Positions 50,415 to 58,973 of a stretch of DNA of 64,000 nt are shown piece after piece. Origin of the DNA: Streptomyces katrae. Lineage in GTDB: Bacteria; Actinomycetota; Actinomycetes; Streptomycetales; Streptomycetaceae. The notes under the pieces are model-generated. The model was not told the DNA's origin and made no database searches. It saw only the letters and a program-made list of their open reading frames with translations. The DNA lies in assembly GCF_000717655.1 (NCBI RefSeq), contig NZ_JNZY01000015.1, positions 1 to 64,000 of the forward strand, in the 5' to 3' direction. How positions within the stretch are numbered: position 1 is the stretch's first letter; every line of letters starts with the position of its first letter. A program made the position numbers and the translations under genes.

Positions 50415-52373
50415 ATGACAGCGACGACCGACGGCGCCGGTACCCTCGGCGCCGACCCGGGTTCCACCACGCCGGACACGGTGCAGGGTGCGCAGGAGGC
50501 CGCTGCGCGGGCCACCCGGCACCTGCTGGCGCGCCAGGACGCGGCCGGGTGGTGGAAGGGCGACCTGGAGACCAACGTCACCATGGACGCCGAGGACCTG
50601 CTGCTGCGGCAGTTCCTCGGGATCCGCGACGAGGCGACCACACAGGCCGCCGCCCTCTTCATCCGGGGCGAGCAGCGCGAGGACGGCACCTGGGCCACCT
50701 TCCACGGCGGACCGCCCGAACTCTCCGCCACCATCGAGGCGTACGTCGCCCTGCGGCTCGCCGGCGATGCGCCCGACGCCCCGCACATGGCCCGCGCCTC
50801 GGCCTGGGTCCGGGCCCACGGCGGGATCGCCGCCGCCCGCGTCTTCACCCGGATCTGGCTGGCCCTGTTCGGCTGGTGGAGCTGGGACCACCTGCCCGAA
50901 CTCCCGCCCGAGCTGGTCTTCCTGCCGCCGTGGGTGCCGCTGAACATCTACGACTTCGGCTGCTGGGCCCGCCAGACCATCGTGCCGCTGACCGTGGTCT
51001 CCGCCAAGCGCCCCGTCCGCCCTGCCCCGTTCGCACTCGACGAGCTCCACACCGATGCGCGCCGGCCGTATCCCCCCGTCAACCGCCCGGCCCCGCTCAT
51101 GAGTTGGGAGGGCGTGTTCCAGCGGATGGACAAGGCCCTGCACGTCTACCGGCGGTTCGCCCCGCGCCGGCTGCGCAAGGCCGCGATGGACACCGCCGCC
51201 CGCTGGATCATCGAACGCCAGGAGAACGACGGCTGCTGGGGCGGGATCCAGCCGCCCGCCGTGTACTCCGTCATCGCCCTGCACCTGCTCGGCTACGACC
51301 TCGCGCACCCGGTGATGCGGGCCGGCCTGGAGTCCCTGGACCGGTTCGCGGTGTGGCGCGAGGACGGCGCCCGGATGGTCGAAGCCTGCCAGTCCCCGGT
51401 CTGGGACACCTGCCTCGCCGCCATCGCCCTGGCCGACGCGGGCCTCGCGCCCGACCACCCCGCCCTGGTGAAGGCCGCCGACTGGATGCTCGGCGAGGAG
51501 ATCGTCCGCACCGGCGACTGGGCGGTCCGCAGGCCCGGACTCGCCCCCGGCGGCTGGGCGTTCGAGTTCCACAACGACACCTACCCCGACATCGACGACA
51601 CCGCCGAGGTGGTCCTCGCCCTGCGCCGGATCCGGCACCCGGAGCCGGCCAGGGTGGAGGCGGCCATCGCCCGCGGGGTCTCCTGGAACCTCGGCATGCA
51701 GTCCGGGAACGGGGCCTGGGGCGCCTTCGACGCCGACAACACCAGTCCCTTACCGAACCGGCTGCCGTTCTGCGACTTCGGCGAGGTCATCGACCCGCCG
51801 TCGGCCGACGTCACCGCCCACGTGGTGGAGATGCTCGCCGTCGAGGGCAAGGCCGCCGATCCGCGGACCCGGCGCGGCATCGCCTGGCTGCTCGCCGAAC
51901 AGGAGCCCGGCGGCGCCTGGTTCGGCCGCTGGGGCACCAACTACGTGTACGGCACCGGGTCGGTGGTCCCGGCCCTGACGGCCGCGGGCTTCGCCCCGGG
52001 GCATCCCGCGATCCGGCGGGCCGTGCGCTGGCTGGAATCCGTACAGAACGAGGACGGCGGGTGGGGAGAGGACCAGCGCTCCTACAAGGACCCGGAGTGG
52101 GCCGGGAAGGGGGCCTCGACCGCCTCGCAGACCGCCTGGGCGCTCATGGCGCTGCTCTCGGCGGGGGAGCGGGACGGCAAGGCCGTCGAGCGCGGCATCG
52201 GGTACCTGGTGGAGACCCAGCGCGAGGACGGCTCCTGGGACGAGCCGTACTTCACCGGCACCGGCTTCCCCTGGGACTTCTCCATCAACTACCACCTGTA
52301 CCGGCAGGTGTTCCCGCTCACCGCGCTCGGCCGCTACCTGTACGGAGAACCGTTCGCGCCCGGGGAGGCCTGA
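50415..52373 (+). CDS. shc: Squalene-hopene cyclase
   Basis: 652 residues, full length. The acid motif DIDD lies at residues 392-395, the proton donor that opens squalene cyclisation. Repeated QW motifs (for example QEDGTW near 95, QENDGCWGG, QNEDGGWGE and QREDGSW) stabilise the alpha-barrel. A long loop with FDADNTSPLPNRLPFCDFGEVIDPPSADVTAHV is typical. It converts squalene to hopene or hopanol at the membrane. ATG with AAGGGGAAG upstream; 117 bases after the polyprenyl synthase. The next gene starts on its stop codon. Confidence 0.96.
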   Translation: MTATTDGAGTLGADPGSTTPDTVQGAQEAAARATRHLLARQDAAGWWKGDLETNVTMDAEDLLLRQFLGIRDEATTQAAALFIRGEQREDGTWATFHGGPPELSATIEAYVALRLAGDAPDAPHMARASAWVRAHGGIAAARVFTRIWLALFGWWSWDHLPELPPELVFLPPWVPLNIYDFGCWARQTIVPLTVVSAKRPVRPAPFALDELHTDARRPYPPVNRPAPLMSWEGVFQRMDKALHVYRRFAPRRLRKAAMDTAARWIIERQENDGCWGGIQPPAVYSVIALHLLGYDLAHPVMRAGLESLDRFAVWREDGARMVEACQSPVWDTCLAAIALADAGLAPDHPALVKAADWMLGEEIVRTGDWAVRRPGLAPGGWAFEFHNDTYPDIDDTAEVVLALRRIRHPEPARVEAAIARGVSWNLGMQSGNGAWGAFDADNTSPLPNRLPFCDFGEVIDPPSADVTAHVVEMLAVEGKAADPRTRRGIAWLLAEQEPGGAWFGRWGTNYVYGTGSVVPALTAAGFAPGHPAIRRAVRWLESVQNEDGGWGEDQRSYKDPEWAGKGASTASQTAWALMALLSAGERDGKAVERGIGYLVETQREDGSWDEPYFTGTGFPWDFSINYHLYRQVFPLTALGRYLYGEPFAPGEA

Positions 52374-53068
52374 TGGCCGCCGCCGACCGGGCCGACGGGC
52401 CCGCGCCGCCGCCCGCCGAACCGCACGCCCCGCTGCTGGTCGCCTGCGCGCTGCGCATCGAGCAGGCGGCGCTGCGCAGCGGCGGCGGCCGCGGGGCGGC
52501 CCGCCCCGAACCGGGCTACGCCGTGCTGCGTACGGGCATGGGTCCGCGCGCCGCCGAGCGGGCCGTCGGCCGGGCGCTCGCCGAGCCGGGGCTGCGCCGG
52601 GCCCCCGTGCTCGCCACCGGGTTCTGCGCCGGGCTGGTCCCCGGCATGAGCCCCGGCGACCTGGTCGTCGCCGAGGAGACCCGGGATCCGCGGGGCACCG
52701 TCGGCTGCGCCGGCACCGCCCTGCTCGCCGAGGCACTGGCCCGGGCCGCTCCCGGCCGGACCGTGCACACCGGCGCACTGACCGGATCCGACCATGTCGT
52801 CCGGGGCCAGGAACGCGCCCAGCTGCGCGCCACCGGCGCCGTCGCGGTCGACATGGAGTCCGCGGCCACCCTGTGGACGGCCACCCGGGCCGCCGCTGAT
52901 GGCTGGAACCGTCCGGTTGCGGCCGTCCGGGTGATCGTGGACGCTCCGGAGCACGAGCTCGTCCGTATCGGCACGTTCCGCGGTGGAATATCGGCCTTCC
53001 GCGTACTGCGTGCCCTACTGCCCGCGTTTCATGACTGGCACCGTTCTTTGCTGCTCCCCAGGAGGTGA
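52373..53068 (+). CDS. hpnG: HpnG, nucleoside phosphorylase-like
   Basis: 231 residues. The nucleoside phosphorylase fold is shown by GMGPRAAERAVGRAL, LATGFCAGLVPGMSPGDLVVAEET and the late AVDMESAATLWTAT with the purine-binding Met-Glu. HpnG removes adenine from adenosylhopane, leading to ribosylhopane. Its ATG shares one base with the cyclase stop. It ends 6 bases before the hpnH ATG, and its last codons include the AGGAGG used for hpnH. Confidence 0.85.
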   Translation: MAAADRADGPAPPPAEPHAPLLVACALRIEQAALRSGGGRGAARPEPGYAVLRTGMGPRAAERAVGRALAEPGLRRAPVLATGFCAGLVPGMSPGDLVVAEETRDPRGTVGCAGTALLAEALARAAPGRTVHTGALTGSDHVVRGQERAQLRATGAVAVDMESAATLWTATRAAADGWNRPVAAVRVIVDAPEHELVRIGTFRGGISAFRVLRALLPAFHDWHRSLLLPRR

Positions 53069-53073
53069 GCCAG

Positions 53074-54102
53074 ATGGCCATGCCACTGCGACAGTCCATC
53101 AGGGTCGGGACGTATCTTCTCGAACAGAAGCTCCGCAAGCGTGAGAAGTTCCCGCTGATCGTCGAGCTGGAACCGCTCTACGCCTGCAACCTGGCCTGTG
53201 AGGGGTGCGGGAAGATCCAGCACCCGGCCGGCGTGCTCAAGCAGCGCATGCCGGTCGCCCAGGCCGTCGGCGCCGTCCTGGAGTCGGGCGCGCCCATGGT
53301 GTCCATCGCGGGCGGCGAGCCCCTGATGCACCCGCAGATCCACGAGATCGTGCGTCAGTTGGTGGCCAAGCGGAAGTACGTCTTCCTGTGCACCAACGCG
53401 ATGCTGCTGCGCAAGAAGATCGAGAAGTTCACCCCGTCCCCGTACTTCGCCTTCGCCGTGCACATCGACGGGCTGCGCGAACGGCACGACGAGTCGGTCG
53501 CCAAGGAGGGCGTCTTCGACGAGGCGGTCGCCGCCATCAAGGAGGCGAAGCGCCGCGGGTTCCGGGTCACCACCAACTCCACCTTCTTCAACACCGACAC
53601 TCCGCAGACGATCATCGAGGTGCTCAACTACCTCAATGACGACCTCAAGGTCGACGAAATGATGATCTCGCCCGCCTACGCCTACGAAAAGGCGCCCGAC
53701 CAGGAGCACTTCCTGGGCGTCGAACAGACCAGGGAACTCTTCAAGAAGGCCTTCGCCGGTGGAAACCGGGGACGCTGGCGGCTCAACCACTCCCCTCTCT
53801 TCCTCGACTTCCTGGAAGGCAAGGTCGATTTCCCCTGCACCGCCTGGGCCATTCCCAATTACTCCCTCTTCGGCTGGCAGCGCCCCTGCTACCTGATGAG
53901 CGACGGCTACGTGCCGACGTACCGGGAACTGATCGAGGAGACCGACTGGAGCAAGTACGGCCGCGGAAAGGACCCGCGCTGCGCGAATTGCATGGCGCAC
54001 TGCGGCTACGAGCCCACCGCCGTACTCGCCACCATGGGCTCCCTGAAGGAGTCCCTGCGTGCGGCCCGGGAGACCGTCTCGGGGAACCGGGAGAAGAAGT
54101 GA
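53074..54102 (+). CDS. hpnH: HpnH, radical SAM adenosylhopane synthase
   Basis: 342 residues. The radical SAM cluster motif C-x3-C-x2-C is Cys38, Cys42 and Cys45 (ACNLACEGCG), followed by MVSIAGGEPLMHP. A later Cys-rich tail has CANCMAHCGYEP. HpnH joins a 5'-deoxyadenosyl radical to hopene to form the C35 skeleton. ATG 53074 is preferred over GTG 53065, since that GTG lies inside the AGGAGG binding site. It overlaps the aminotransferase by 4 bases. Confidence 0.95.
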   Translation: MAMPLRQSIRVGTYLLEQKLRKREKFPLIVELEPLYACNLACEGCGKIQHPAGVLKQRMPVAQAVGAVLESGAPMVSIAGGEPLMHPQIHEIVRQLVAKRKYVFLCTNAMLLRKKIEKFTPSPYFAFAVHIDGLRERHDESVAKEGVFDEAVAAIKEAKRRGFRVTTNSTFFNTDTPQTIIEVLNYLNDDLKVDEMMISPAYAYEKAPDQEHFLGVEQTRELFKKAFAGGNRGRWRLNHSPLFLDFLEGKVDFPCTAWAIPNYSLFGWQRPCYLMSDGYVPTYRELIEETDWSKYGRGKDPRCANCMAHCGYEPTAVLATMGSLKESLRAARETVSGNREKK

Positions 54103-55481
54103 CCGGGTTCGACCTCCGCGCCCTGCTGGACGAGCGGGGCGGGGAACGGTACGAACTGCACGCCAAGCACCTCAACCACCAGCTGCCGCGGATGCTGCAC
54201 ACGATCGGTTTCGACAAGGTCTACGTACGGGCCGAGGGCGCGCACTTCTGGGACGCCGACGGGAACGACTACCTGGACATGCTGGCCGGGTTCGGCGTCA
54301 TGGGCCTGGGCCGCCACCACCCGGTGGTCCGCCGGGCCCTGCACGACGTCCTGGACGCGCAGCTCGCCGACCTGACCCGGTTCGACTGCCAGCCGCTGCC
54401 GGGGCTGCTGGCGGAGAAGCTGCTGACGTACAGCCCGCACCTGGACCGGGTCTTCTTCGGCAACAGCGGCACCGAGGCCGTGGAGACCGCCCTGAAGTTC
54501 GCCCGGTACGCCACCGGGCGACCGAGGGTCCTCTACTGCGACCACGCCTTCCACGGGCTGACCACGGGTTCGCTCTCGGTCAACGGGGAGGGGGGGTTCC
54601 GGGACGGCTTCGCGCCGCTGCTGCCCGATACGAAGATCGCGCTGGGGGACCTGGCCGCCCTGGAGCGGGAGCTGAAGCGGGGCGACGTCGCGGCCTTCGT
54701 CGTCGAGCCGGTCCAGGGCAAGGGCGTGCTCGCGGCCCCGCCCGGGTTCCTGCTCGCGGCGCAGGAGCTGCTGCACCGGCACAAGGCGTTGCTGATCGCG
54801 GACGAGGTGCAGACGGGGCTCGGCCGGACGGGCGATTTCTACGCGTACCAGAACGAGCCGGGCGTGGAGCCGGACCTGGTGTGCGTGGCCAAGGCCCTTT
54901 CGGGCGGCTATGTGCCGGTCGGAGCGACCCTGGGCAAGGAATGGATCTTCCGGAAGGTCTATTCGTCCATGGACCGGGTGCTGGTGCACTCCGCCAGCTT
55001 CGGGTCCAACGCGCAGGCGATGGCCGCCGGGCTGGCGGTGCTCTCCGTCATGGAGGACGAGTCGGTGGTCGCCAACGCCCGCGCGATGGGCGACCGGCTG
55101 CGCGGGCGGCTCGCGGCGCTCGTGGACGAGTACGAGCTGCTCCACGAGGTACGGGGGCGCGGCCTGATGATCGGCATCGAGTTCGGGCGGCCGTCCTCGC
55201 TGGGGCTGCGCAGCCGGTGGGCCATGCTCCAGGCGGCCCGCAAGGGGCTCTTCGCACAGATGGTCGTGGTGCCGCTGCTGCAGAAGCACCGGATCCTGAC
55301 GCAGGTCTCCGGCGACCATCTGGAGGTCATCAAGCTCATCCCGCCGCTGATCGTGGACGAGGGTGACGTCGACCGGTTCGTCGGCGCCTTCCGCGCGGTC
55401 ATGGACGAGGCGCACGGCGGGGGCGCCCTGATGTGGGACTTCGGCAGGACGCTGGTGAAGCAGGCCGTCGCCGGCGGCTGA
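54099..55481 (+). CDS. hpnO: HpnO-like class III aminotransferase
   Basis: 460 residues, class III PLP-dependent aminotransferase. The phosphate-binding FFGNSGTEAVETALKF, the Asp of LLIADEVQTGLGRTG and Lys265 in CVAKALSGGY are all present. In the hopanoid operon it probably makes aminobacteriohopanetriol from ribosylhopane-derived aldehyde, as shown for HpnO-type enzymes. GTG 54099 overlaps the hpnH stop (GTGA). From memory, S. coelicolor has ispG and dxs between hpnH and this gene; here nothing lies between. Ends in a hairpin shared with the opposite-strand phosphatase gene. Confidence 0.88.
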   Translation: MTGFDLRALLDERGGERYELHAKHLNHQLPRMLHTIGFDKVYVRAEGAHFWDADGNDYLDMLAGFGVMGLGRHHPVVRRALHDVLDAQLADLTRFDCQPLPGLLAEKLLTYSPHLDRVFFGNSGTEAVETALKFARYATGRPRVLYCDHAFHGLTTGSLSVNGEGGFRDGFAPLLPDTKIALGDLAALERELKRGDVAAFVVEPVQGKGVLAAPPGFLLAAQELLHRHKALLIADEVQTGLGRTGDFYAYQNEPGVEPDLVCVAKALSGGYVPVGATLGKEWIFRKVYSSMDRVLVHSASFGSNAQAMAAGLAVLSVMEDESVVANARAMGDRLRGRLAALVDEYELLHEVRGRGLMIGIEFGRPSSLGLRSRWAMLQAARKGLFAQMVVVPLLQKHRILTQVSGDHLEVIKLIPPLIVDEGDVDRFVGAFRAVMDEAHGGGALMWDFGRTLVKQAVAGG

Positions 55482-55513
55482 CGGCCTGCTCCACGGCCGG
55501 TTCGGGCCGTCAG
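55478..55513. terminator. Hairpin embedding two convergent stop codons
   Basis: CTGACGGCC and GGCCGTCAG pair across an 18-base centre. The left arm contains the TGA of the aminotransferase gene, and the right arm, read on the minus strand, contains the TGA of the phosphatase gene. It probably ends transcription in both directions. Confidence 0.6.
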
Positions 55514-56328
55514 TCGAGCAGCTGCTCCCGCAGCCGGCCGAGGGTCTCGGGCGCGAGTCCGAGGCCCTCGGCGAGGTACCGGTCGACCCCGCCCCAGTGC
55601 TCGTCGATGGTGTCGAAGGCGGCCGTGAGGTATTCGGCGCGGGCGTCGAAGAGCGGCGCGAGCAGCTCCATCACCTCGGGGGAACGGGCCTCGGGGGCGT
55701 CGCTGGTCCGGCGTACCCGGTAGCGGCGGTGCGGAGCGTTGGACTCCAGGTAGTCCGCCACGATCGCCTCGCGCTCGACGCCCAGCGCGAGCAGGGTGAC
55801 GGCGATCGAAAGGCCGGCCCGGTCCTTGCCGGCCGCGCAGTGCATGAGCGCCGGAATGCTGTCCTCGGCGAGGGCGCGCACGACCCGGCCGTGCTCGGCG
55901 GTGCGGTGCTCGACCATCGAGCGGTACGAGTCGGTCATCCGGGCGGCACCCTTCCCCTCGCCCAGGATTCCGCGGAGCTGTTCGAGGTCGCCGGCGCGAA
56001 CCATCTTCCAGAATTCGCTCCCGGCGGCCGGATCCGACAGCGGGATGTTGACGTTCCGCACGCCGGGAAGCTCGACGTCGAGTCCCTCCAAGGCGTGGTC
56101 GGCGCCGTTGCGGAAGTCGAAAATCGTGTGGAGGCCGAGCGATGCGAGGAATTCTGCATCGGTTTCGGTGGCATGTGCCAGATGTCCGCTACGGAACAGT
56201 TTTCCCGGCTTGACTCTCCGCCCGTCGACCGTCGGCAAGCCGCCCACGTCACGGAAGTTGCGCACTCCGGCCAGCTCGGGCTCCGGCACGGGCTCCGTCC
56301 GCGGGGGCTGGGGTATCTGCTGGGTCAC
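55510..56328 (-). CDS. Tyrosine-protein phosphatase (PTP-type, PtpB-like)
   Basis: 272 residues. The signature HCAAGKDRAG puts the nucleophile at Cys164. ELAGVRNFRDVGGLPTVDGRRVKPGKLFRSGHL at the N-terminus marks the actinobacterial Tyr/lipid phosphatase group that includes mycobacterial PtpB, which can also act on Ser/Thr and phosphoinositides. No signal peptide, so intracellular. It is convergent with the hopanoid operon. Confidence 0.9.
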   Translation of the reverse strand: MTQQIPQPPRTEPVPEPELAGVRNFRDVGGLPTVDGRRVKPGKLFRSGHLAHATETDAEFLASLGLHTIFDFRNGADHALEGLDVELPGVRNVNIPLSDPAAGSEFWKMVRAGDLEQLRGILGEGKGAARMTDSYRSMVEHRTAEHGRVVRALAEDSIPALMHCAAGKDRAGLSIAVTLLALGVEREAIVADYLESNAPHRRYRVRRTSDAPEARSPEVMELLAPLFDARAEYLTAAFDTIDEHWGGVDRYLAEGLGLAPETLGRLREQLLD

Positions 56329-56611
56329 GGGAACTCCTCCGCGTCGTCGTGGGATGTCCGAATTAAGCTGCTTGAGACCAACTTGCCGTAGCGGGAGGCG
56401 AGATCGGGCGCAGCCCCGTGAGCCAGATCATACGGTGACCGTGAGTGCCTGATCGCCGAAGTCGAATGGCCCGGCCGGAGCGGTTGTTGGCGGCCGGTAA
56501 TGGACGCAGGGTGACCGGAATTCCCTCGAACTCCCGGGTCTGTGAATCCGTCGGAAAATTCGCGGCTTGTTCGGGGTGGCTCAACTCGATTACCTTCGCG
56601 ATCGATCCGGA

Positions 56612-56810
56612 TGGACCGCCGAATCCTGCCGCCGTCCGGAAACCGCACCCGACTATTCACGCGCGCGGCAGGAGCGGGGGAACCAGGTAAGCCGCTGTTC
56701 CCGATCTTTGTATCGGCGCAGCTCGGGGTGAAGCCGTGCATGTTCCGTTCATGTGCTGCCGGACATCTCCAGTCCGAACCCGACAGCTCACCTCGCAGGC
56801 GACGGAGAGG
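56612..56810 (+). promoter_or_regulatory. ydaO-yuaA (c-di-AMP) riboswitch
   Basis: The conserved blocks appear in order: CCGCCGAATCCTGCC (56617-56631), the paired GCGGCAGGAGCGGGGGAACC near 56665, GGGGTGAAGCCG about 60 bases later, and CAGTCCGAACCCGACAGC with CACCTCGCAGGCGACGG just before the start of the LysM/M23 gene. CCTGCC/GGCAGG pairing is visible. In streptomycetes these leaders shut down cell-wall-lytic genes when c-di-AMP is high. The last conserved block ends about 10 bases from the GGAGAGG ribosome binding site. It fills the 3' half of a 490-base gap; the first 280 bases show nothing else I recognise beyond promoter space. Confidence 0.9.
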
Positions 56811-56818
56811 AATTCGCC

Positions 56819-57817
56819 ATGCCTGCAAAGGGTAAGCACCGCCGTCCCAAGTCCCGTTCCGTGGCGCGCGGCTTCGCCGTCGCAGGCACCGGTGGTGCGG
56901 CCCTCGCGCTGCCGCTGCTGGGTGCCGCCGGCGCCCATGCGGCCGGCGCCCCGGCCGCCGCCCCCGCATCGGCTCCCGTGCAGGCCCCGCAGGTTCCGGC
57001 GGCGCCGCAGGCCGCGCCCGCCGCTGCCGCGCAGTCCGCGCCGGCCGTCTACACGGTCGTGCCGGGCGACTGCCTCTCCAAGATCGCCTACGACCGCCAC
57101 CTCTCGGGCGGCTGGCAGCAGCTGTACGCCGACAACCGCGAGGCCGTGGGCACCGACCCGTCGCTGATCCACCCCGGGCTGAAGCTGACCCTCGGTGCGC
57201 GGGGCGAGGCGGCGCCGGCCGCGCAGGCTCCGGCCCGGGAGTCCGCTCCGGCCCCGGCGAAGAAGTCCTCGGTCCCGGACTCGGCCCCGTCCTCCGCCGG
57301 CAAGGGCTCCGCGGACGCCGCACCGGCCCCCGCCGCCCCCGCGGCCGCGGCCGCCGCCGCGCCCGCCAAGAAGAGCACGGCCGCCAAGTCCGCCGCCGGT
57401 ACGGTCACGGCCGCCGGCTTCGTCGCCCCCGTCGGCGGCGGGGTATCGACCCAGTACAAGACCCCCGGCGCCATGTGGTCCAGCGGCTACCACACCGGTG
57501 TCGACTTCATCGCGAGCTCCGGCACCACCGTCCGGGCCGTGGGCGCGGGCACCGTGGTCTCCGCCGGCTGGGCCGGCGCGTACGGCAACGAGGTCGTCAT
57601 CCGGCACGCGGACGGCAAGTACTCCCAGTACGGCCACCTGTCCCAGCTCTCCGTCTCGGCCGGCCAGAGCGTCACCGGCGGCCAGACCATCGGCCTCTCC
57701 GGCTCCACCGGCAACTCGACCGGCCCGCACCTGCACTTCGAGATCCGCACCGGCCCGTCCTACGGCTCGGACATCGACCCGCTGGCCTACCTCCGCACCA
57801 AGGGTGTGAGCATCTGA
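56819..57817 (+). CDS. Secreted LysM and M23 peptidoglycan peptidase
   Basis: 332 residues. A basic start and signal peptide cover about 1-40 (RGFAVAGTGGAALALPLLGAAGAHAA). A LysM domain follows at about 78-125 (YTVVPGDCLSKIAYD). A long Ala/Pro linker leads to a LytM-type M23 domain at about 205-330, with zinc ligands in HTGVDF and HLHFEIR. It would cut cross-links in cell-wall peptidoglycan. The ATG at 56819 has GGAGAGG upstream. A c-di-AMP riboswitch in its leader and a perfect 15-bp hairpin after its stop make it a single-gene regulated unit, probably tied to growth and spore germination. Confidence 0.93.
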   Translation: MPAKGKHRRPKSRSVARGFAVAGTGGAALALPLLGAAGAHAAGAPAAAPASAPVQAPQVPAAPQAAPAAAAQSAPAVYTVVPGDCLSKIAYDRHLSGGWQQLYADNREAVGTDPSLIHPGLKLTLGARGEAAPAAQAPARESAPAPAKKSSVPDSAPSSAGKGSADAAPAPAAPAAAAAAAPAKKSTAAKSAAGTVTAAGFVAPVGGGVSTQYKTPGAMWSSGYHTGVDFIASSGTTVRAVGAGTVVSAGWAGAYGNEVVIRHADGKYSQYGHLSQLSVSAGQSVTGGQTIGLSGSTGNSTGPHLHFEIRTGPSYGSDIDPLAYLRTKGVSI

Positions 57818-57851
57818 CGGCTCCCGCCGCCGGAGAGAGGCAGCCGGACTC

Positions 57852-57886
57852 GTGAGGCCGGGACCCGAGGGGGGTCCCGGCCTCAC
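57852..57886 (+). terminator. Perfect 15-bp hairpin after the LysM/M23 gene
   Basis: GTGAGGCCGGGACCC pairs without mismatch with GGGTCCCGGCCTCAC around a 5-base loop, 34 bases past the stop. It is followed by GCCCTGTTATT, a partial T-rich tail. Confidence 0.85.
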
Positions 57887-57911
57887 GCCCTGTTATTCCG
57901 CACCGACCAGG

Positions 57912-57956
57912 TGGTATAGATCACGGACCGTCAACCCCTTCCTACGATGGCGTAGG
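57912..57956 (+). promoter_or_regulatory. Operator-like elements before the SGNH hydrolase gene
   Basis: TGGTATAGATCA (57912-57923) matches the DasR dre-type site TGGTCTAGACCA at 10 of 12 positions. 17 bases further, CCTACG-ATGG-CGTAGG (57941-57956) is a perfect 6-base inverted repeat that includes a TACGAT -10-like box. Both lie within 75 bases of the gene start. A regulator binding here is inferred from symmetry and similarity only. Confidence 0.35.
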
Positions 57957-57985
57957 TCACGTCCTGGGGTGAAGGATGTGTTCTC

Positions 57986-58771
57986 GTGGCAGCGACGAAG
58001 ACGACACTCAAGACCATCGGCTCGTACGCGGCGATCGGGGACAGCTTCACCGAGGGTGTGGGGGACCCGGGGCCCGGCGAGACCTTTCTCGGCTGGGCGG
58101 ACCGGCTGGCCGTACTCCTGGCCGATCAGCGCGAGGAACACGAATTCCGGTACGCGAACCTGGCCGTGCGGGGGCGCCTCCTCGACCAGATCGTGGCCGA
58201 ACAGGTCCCCAGGGCCAAGGAGCTCGCACCGGACCTGGTGAGCTTCTGCGCCGGCGGCAACGACATCATCCGGCCCGGCAGTGACCCCGACGACGTGGCG
58301 GAGCGGTTCGAGGCGGCCGTCGCCGACCTCACGGGAGCCGTCGGCCACGTCATGATCACCACCGGCTTCGACACCCGCGGCGTGCCGGTCCTCAAGCACC
58401 TGCGGGGCAAGGTGGCCACGTACAGCGCCCATGTGCGCGCCATCGCCGACCGCTACGACTGTCCGGTGCTCGACCTCTGGTCGCTGAAGTCCGTACAGGA
58501 CCGGCGCGCTTGGGACGACGACAGGCTGCACCTCTCGCCCGAGGGGCACACCCGGGTCGCGCTGCGCGCCGCCCAGGTGCTGGGGCTCGAGGTGCCGGCC
58601 GACCCCGACCAGCCGTGGCCGCCGCAACAGCCGCGCGGCTCCGTGGACGTGACCCGGGACAACATCCAGTGGGCGCGGGAACATCTGGTGCCGTGGATCG
58701 GGCGGCGGCTGCGCGGGGAGTCCTCCGGGGACCACGTGGAGGCGAAGCGTCCGGACCTGCTGCCGCTCTAG
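57986..58771 (+). CDS. SGNH/GDSL hydrolase
   Basis: 261 residues with the four blocks of the family: GDSFTEG (catalytic Ser), the Gly of VRGRLL, GGNDIIRP (Asn) and DDRLHLSPEGH (Asp-x2-His). It hydrolyses an ester or acetyl group of a lipid or sugar; the substrate is unknown. No signal peptide is seen, so it is probably cytoplasmic. GTG start at 57986. Upstream lie an inverted repeat and a dre-like site. Confidence 0.9.
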   Translation: MAATKTTLKTIGSYAAIGDSFTEGVGDPGPGETFLGWADRLAVLLADQREEHEFRYANLAVRGRLLDQIVAEQVPRAKELAPDLVSFCAGGNDIIRPGSDPDDVAERFEAAVADLTGAVGHVMITTGFDTRGVPVLKHLRGKVATYSAHVRAIADRYDCPVLDLWSLKSVQDRRAWDDDRLHLSPEGHTRVALRAAQVLGLEVPADPDQPWPPQQPRGSVDVTRDNIQWAREHLVPWIGRRLRGESSGDHVEAKRPDLLPL

Positions 58772-58780
58772 GCCGGTGCG

Positions 58781-58862
58781 GGAGGGGCGGAGCAGCGGAA
58801 AAGGGGGAGCGGCGGAGCAAGGGAGCGGGAGGGGGCAGGAGGACGGGGTAGGAGGAGGGGGA
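58781..58862 (+). other. Purine-rich tract
   Basis: About 88% purine over 82 bases on the plus strand (72 of 82), with many GGGGGAG and GGAGGA runs, in the 200-base gap between the SGNH and MBL-fold genes. No gene is evident in it. Such tracts can form unusual DNA structures; no function is claimed. Confidence 0.5.
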
Positions 58863-58973
58863 CGCGCGGCGGAATCCTTCGGGGCCGGTGCGCGTTGGCA
58901 TGGTGATACACCGGAAACCAGTACGGCCCCTCGGGCCGTCCGCCCCATCCGCCCCACCCTCCCAGGAGGCGCT

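Noticed and set aside
53065..53067. GTG as start of hpnH
   Set aside because: It overlaps the AGGAGG binding site; ATG 53074 has correct spacing.
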